From JAAYVZ01 sp035384965 (GTDB lineage: Bacteria; Acidobacteriota; Thermoanaerobaculia; Thermoanaerobaculales; Thermoanaerobaculaceae), in the NCBI GenBank assembly GCA_035384965.1, contig DAOOJE010000007.1, forward strand, positions 50,984 through 114,983: a stretch of DNA of 64,000 bases, given 5' to 3'. A program made the position numbers and the translations under genes. Positions 62,001 to 64,000 of this stretch are shown piece by piece (position 1 is the first letter of the stretch; the number at the start of each line of letters is the position of its first letter). Under the pieces are notes generated by a model, which saw only the letters and a list, made by a program, of their open reading frames with translations, searched no databases and was not told the origin of the DNA.

Positions 62001-63890
62001 ACCTACCCGCTGCTGTGGGATGCGGGCGAGGTCCTCCTCACGGGCAAGGACGCCAGGGGGCCGAACAACGGCTTCGCCCGCCGAATCTACACCTGGGATC
62101 CGAGCGGCACCGGGCCGTTCGATCCGATTCCGATCGAGGTCTCCAAACTCTCCGATCTCAACGCCTTGTGCAACAATTGCGGTCTCACCGCCGAGATCAT
62201 CGATTTCATCCACGGCGGGACCGGCGACACGTCGAGTTCGGCGCTGCGGCCCTGGCTCCTTGGCGCGGTGATCAACTCGACTCCGGCCATCGTGGCGGCC
62301 CCCGACAAGTGGGAAGCCGGTCTCGGACACCAGACGTTCGAGCAGACCTATGGGCGCCGTCACACCCTGGCCTGGCTCGGGGCTTCGGACGGCATGCTCC
62401 ACGCGTTCGACATGCGAGACGGGGCGGAAATCCTGGCCCTGATTCCCCCGGACCTCCTCGAGAACCAGGTTCGCTTGTACCAACAGTACACGGCGGAACC
62501 GGAGAAGCGCCCGACGGGCCAGGACCTCGACACCGAAAACCACCTGTACGGCGTGGCCAGCTCGCCGCGCTTCGCCGACGTCTACGACAGCGATCTCGGG
62601 GACTTCAGAACCGTGCTCTACATCGGGCTCGGTCCCGGCGGCAGGTCGCTGCACGCCATCGACATCACGCATCCGAGCCCGGCGCGCGACGTGGACGGCG
62701 ACGGCAACACCACTGGTGACGGTGAGCAGGCCGACCCCAACTACGGCTACGGCGCCACGGCGGATCCCCCGCCAGTCAAGGTGCTGTGGAGCCGGACCGG
62801 CACGGCGGTCACGGCCCCGGCGGTCCAGAAGATCCCGCTGCTGGCGACGCTCGGCGAGACCTGGAACATCCCGGCGCTCGGAGTGTCGTCCCGCCAGAAG
62901 GACTTCGAACTGGTGGCCGGCAACGGCTATGTCCCGTACGCGCCGGGCACCGAGAACCAGGATGCCTACTTCTACCGGCTCGATCCGCTGACCGGTAATC
63001 TGAAAAAGAACAACACCAATACCGAGGCGCCGTACACCCTCACCCACATCAGCTCGCCGGCGCCGTTCGTGCGCAACCAGGCGTTCGCGCCCTCCACGAT
63101 CTGGGACCGTGCCTCCGAGAGCTTCATGCCGGACAACATCGTCGACGAGGCACTGCAACCGGATCTGCACGGGCAGCTCTGGATCATCCGGCCCGCAAAC
63201 GCCGGCCGCTGGGACATCTCGAAGCTGCCCGACCCCGAAAACAAGCTCGTGGGCCAGCCGTTCTACTTCAACACGCCGATCGCGGGCTACCCCGTGACGA
63301 CCGCCGAGTACAACCTCATGGCCCTTATTTCCGGCTCGTTCTACGAGAAGAGCAGCAACGTCTCGGGTCCGAACATCGGCACCGAGGGCAACTTCGTCCC
63401 CCGCATCTTCCTCGTGAGCCGGCCGATGTCGGGCGACACCGGGACGACCTCGGGTCCGGCGTCGATCCACTCGTTCCCGCTCGGCGGACTGGCGTACAAG
63501 GACGCCGAGGGCAACACGATCCGGACGCTGGGGCTGCGCACGCAAGCGACCGCGTACCCGCTGATCTTCACGCCGACGCAAAACCCGACCGGTCCGGCCG
63601 TGGCGGCGTTCCTGGTCTTCGACCCCGACCCGATCGAGGGCGAGTGCATCGGCCACGCGTACGTGGTGTACGTGTACTTCAACCCGTCGACGCTCAACGC
63701 GCCCGAAATCGAGATCGCGGACGCCGGCCAGGGTGCGGCCTCGGGTCTGGCCGTGGGCGGGGACGTGCCGCTGGCGGCGCATTCCTTCGCCGGCGCCAAC
63801 GGGCGGGCACACTTCGTGCGCACGAACCTCCGGATGCCCATCGAAACCTCCACGCCGGTGAACGTCCAGTGGTGGCGCGAGCTCTTGTAG
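59016..63890 (+). CDS. pilY1: PilY1-like tip adhesin with PA14 insertion and Thr/Pro repeat tract, 1624 aa
   Basis: This is the pilus tip adhesin and assembly factor. After a signal peptide (SLAVATWVAAA) the von Willebrand A domain begins at about residue 52 (LLIVLDISGSM, the MIDAS DxSxS). It is then interrupted by a PA14 domain, about 98-260 (GLLGMYYKAGG, YAGTYRLRTDSDDGMRIF, YPIRVEYYENGGNAFAKLSWW), and a TPT-type repeat tract, about 266-472, before the VWA resumes (SRMAVVKNVLGSD, INWGLVAYSTN). A Cys-rich region (CESDADCSNGAVCEP) and the C-terminal propeller follow from about 930, with an EF-hand-like calcium loop DVDGDGNTTGD near 1230. ATG 59016 has GAGGAGG. PA14 usually binds sugars, so the tip may bind glycans; inferred. 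Confidence 0.9.
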   Translation: MKPRGTKWLRIAAGLPVAASLAVATWVAAAIQPNEKYDLMRQITTQQVKPNLLIVLDISGSMIQDVYGSPVGVDSTGTQPVARWEMSRAQCECGTAGDGLLGMYYKAGGSRPEPFGGAPLGVRKTTAESGPTWLGTGLHYNWGTGYPSGVGLTGPDGWAVRWEGFIEPIYAGTYRLRTDSDDGMRIFMKIPYDSPTWTQVSNAWIDSGSAVGETGDLLLESCVQYPIRVEYYENGGNAFAKLSWWTPDATSWEVVPNDRLFAISPPPTATPTPTPTATPTPTQTPTFTQTPTRTQTPTRTATRTRTATRTRTATRTRTATRTITPTRTITPTRTITRTPTITRTPTITRTPTITRTPTITRTPTITPTRTNTQPTPTRTRTGTPTSTRTITRTPTRTNTQPTPTRTRTGTPTSTRTITPTSPPTATRTRTPTPPPTATPTVTRTPTATRTATSTATATPTATRTPTPTRTKATYGLSNAGVLLAAPGSFGCKRWTYTLTVEQHLPSRMAVVKNVLGSDLEVITPWEPPATLGPLSASWSAGTVSVTPWQRVAVPDGTEPAGFYWQGETIYKQRWTKTWTLETATAVPDPGPPLADPVIDASGRPLIGSGAETLQPFRVIEDTREEINWGLVAYSTNIIVDDARTVQLVQVCDTTDSDDVTKILAFLRPRAAGGSDAYEATPSKNGLEFANGLMKATAVGTAASTVGDFIPYPLDGSTSLTLPPDSKLFCNRIYGNILVTDGVSNVGNRDNKNWKDPCLPCVVNRDPGCPDAGPSLDSCPDNFRQYPAGAAAEGWAMKVGTDNYHLKLRTWVIGISELVSPCELNHTAYRGRTDAAAIDSGMDTAADERLPDPTLSDEDAAAAARPFDNAADPTNPYCERGPDACADGGRRPCRGHYAYFAQSAVALAEALKTIARNTAPGDYTTSGPTIGTVSGLSAGVGLIASSQFPGWYGHVYAYDVAKPNKCESDADCSNGAVCEPLDPASGMTDRLCGPPDTYPLLWDAGEVLLTGKDARGPNNGFARRIYTWDPSGTGPFDPIPIEVSKLSDLNALCNNCGLTAEIIDFIHGGTGDTSSSALRPWLLGAVINSTPAIVAAPDKWEAGLGHQTFEQTYGRRHTLAWLGASDGMLHAFDMRDGAEILALIPPDLLENQVRLYQQYTAEPEKRPTGQDLDTENHLYGVASSPRFADVYDSDLGDFRTVLYIGLGPGGRSLHAIDITHPSPARDVDGDGNTTGDGEQADPNYGYGATADPPPVKVLWSRTGTAVTAPAVQKIPLLATLGETWNIPALGVSSRQKDFELVAGNGYVPYAPGTENQDAYFYRLDPLTGNLKKNNTNTEAPYTLTHISSPAPFVRNQAFAPSTIWDRASESFMPDNIVDEALQPDLHGQLWIIRPANAGRWDISKLPDPENKLVGQPFYFNTPIAGYPVTTAEYNLMALISGSFYEKSSNVSGPNIGTEGNFVPRIFLVSRPMSGDTGTTSGPASIHSFPLGGLAYKDAEGNTIRTLGLRTQATAYPLIFTPTQNPTGPAVAAFLVFDPDPIEGECIGHAYVVYVYFNPSTLNAPEIEIADAGQGAASGLAVGGDVPLAAHSFAGANGRAHFVRTNLRMPIETSTPVNVQWWRELL
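59810..60430 (+). repeat. Tandem repeats inside pilY1 encoding a Thr/Pro/Arg tract
   Basis: About 620 bases of short repeats. An 18-base unit (GACCAGGACCAGGACGGC) recurs about four times near 59915-59985, a second 18-base unit (ACGATCACCCGCACGCCC and close variants) about seven times near 59995-60110, and an 81-base unit is nearly duplicated (start at 60121 and again at 60202). In frame it reads TPTRTITRTP-like, with no stop. The minus strand of this region also reads as a long open frame of Val/Arg/Gly repeats, a shadow of the codon bias. Confidence 0.9.
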
Positions 63891-63913
63891 GCTCGGTGCA
63901 CTGCAGGCAATTT

Positions 63914-63944
63914 CGGGGCGGGCCGCAAGGCCCGCCCCGCTGTT
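63914..63944 (+). terminator. Terminator-like hairpin after pilY1
   Basis: A perfect 11-bp stem, CGGGGCGGGCC (63914-63924) with GGCCCGCCCCG (63929-63939), and a GCAA tetraloop, followed by CTGTTT. The T run is weak. It begins 23 bases after the pilY1 stop. Beyond it, to base 64000, no gene was seen. Confidence 0.6.
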
Positions 63945-64000
63945 TGGGTGCAGGGCTCCGTCACCGTGACTGGAAGGCTGAGCGTTAGGAGCGTGATAGG

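Noticed and set aside
58905..63812. 1635-codon open frame antisense to pilY1
   Set aside because: Same reason: antisense shadow with no domain and the plus strand is clearly PilY1.

Overview
The window is very GC-rich and densely packed. Intergenic gaps are small, none reaches 300 bases, and many genes overlap by the four bases ATGA, GTGA or TTGA. The gene content points to a Gram-negative, menaquinone-using bacterium with type IV pili. It includes a PilQ secretin, BamD, an RseP-type protease, a TonB C-terminal domain, an MglA-type GTPase, DUF4388, a Ser/Thr kinase of the HRDVSPQN type, and IPT/TIG and SBBP repeat proteins. I infer Acidobacteriota (for example a Thermoanaerobaculia-like lineage) or, less likely, a deltaproteobacterial or myxobacterial relative. 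No rRNA, tRNA, insertion sequence or CRISPR array was recognised.

Layout from left to right. 1-4917 holds the end of pilQ and two lipoproteins, the second a 1158-residue IPT/TIG protein closed by a strong terminator. 5023-12907 is a menaquinone operon (ubiE/menG, menF, menD, menH, menB, menA, menE) without menC. 12813-15486 on the minus strand is a FecCD/BtuCD-type metal-chelate or cobalamin importer. 15503-18518 carries a small coiled-coil protein and a receiver-kinase-TonB fusion. 18715-24667 holds yebC, ruvC, a DUF4388 protein, ftsEX, pgeF, rlmN and a tatA too short for usual ORF cut-offs. 24653-28846 (minus) holds envelope genes: lytic transglycosylase, Fis-like regulator, LysM protein, bamD, rpe and a PASTA protein. 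nfo follows on the plus strand. 29764-34734 (minus) is the operon truA-uppS-cdsA-dxr-rseP for isoprenoid carrier and phospholipid precursors.

34823-43400 is centred on acyl activation: a long-chain acyl-CoA synthetase, two Kbl-type alpha-oxoamine synthases, and a compact set acpS, acetyl-CoA-synthetase-like ligase, acyl carrier protein and Kbl-like enzyme. The last four look like an ACP-dependent aminoketone pathway. 43526-49786 holds proline dehydrogenase, a ComF-like protein, secreted or barrel proteins and a frameshifted SBBP repeat gene.

49877-55649 is a signalling operon: a receiver-like histidine kinase, a remarkable MglA GTPase-GAF-histidine kinase fusion, a stand-alone response regulator, an ATP-grasp enzyme and an RlmI-type methyltransferase. 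It runs into 55854-63890, a minor pilin set ending in a PilY1 whose von Willebrand domain is interrupted by a PA14 domain and a Thr/Pro repeat tract. In myxobacteria MglA sets polarity for type IV pilus motility, so the fusion kinase beside pilus genes suggests a GTP-gated two-component input to pilus function. The strongest candidates for something undescribed are the MglA-histidine kinase fusion, the receiver-Ser/Thr kinase-TonB fusion, the acpS-ligase-ACP-Kbl cluster and the PA14-bearing PilY1.
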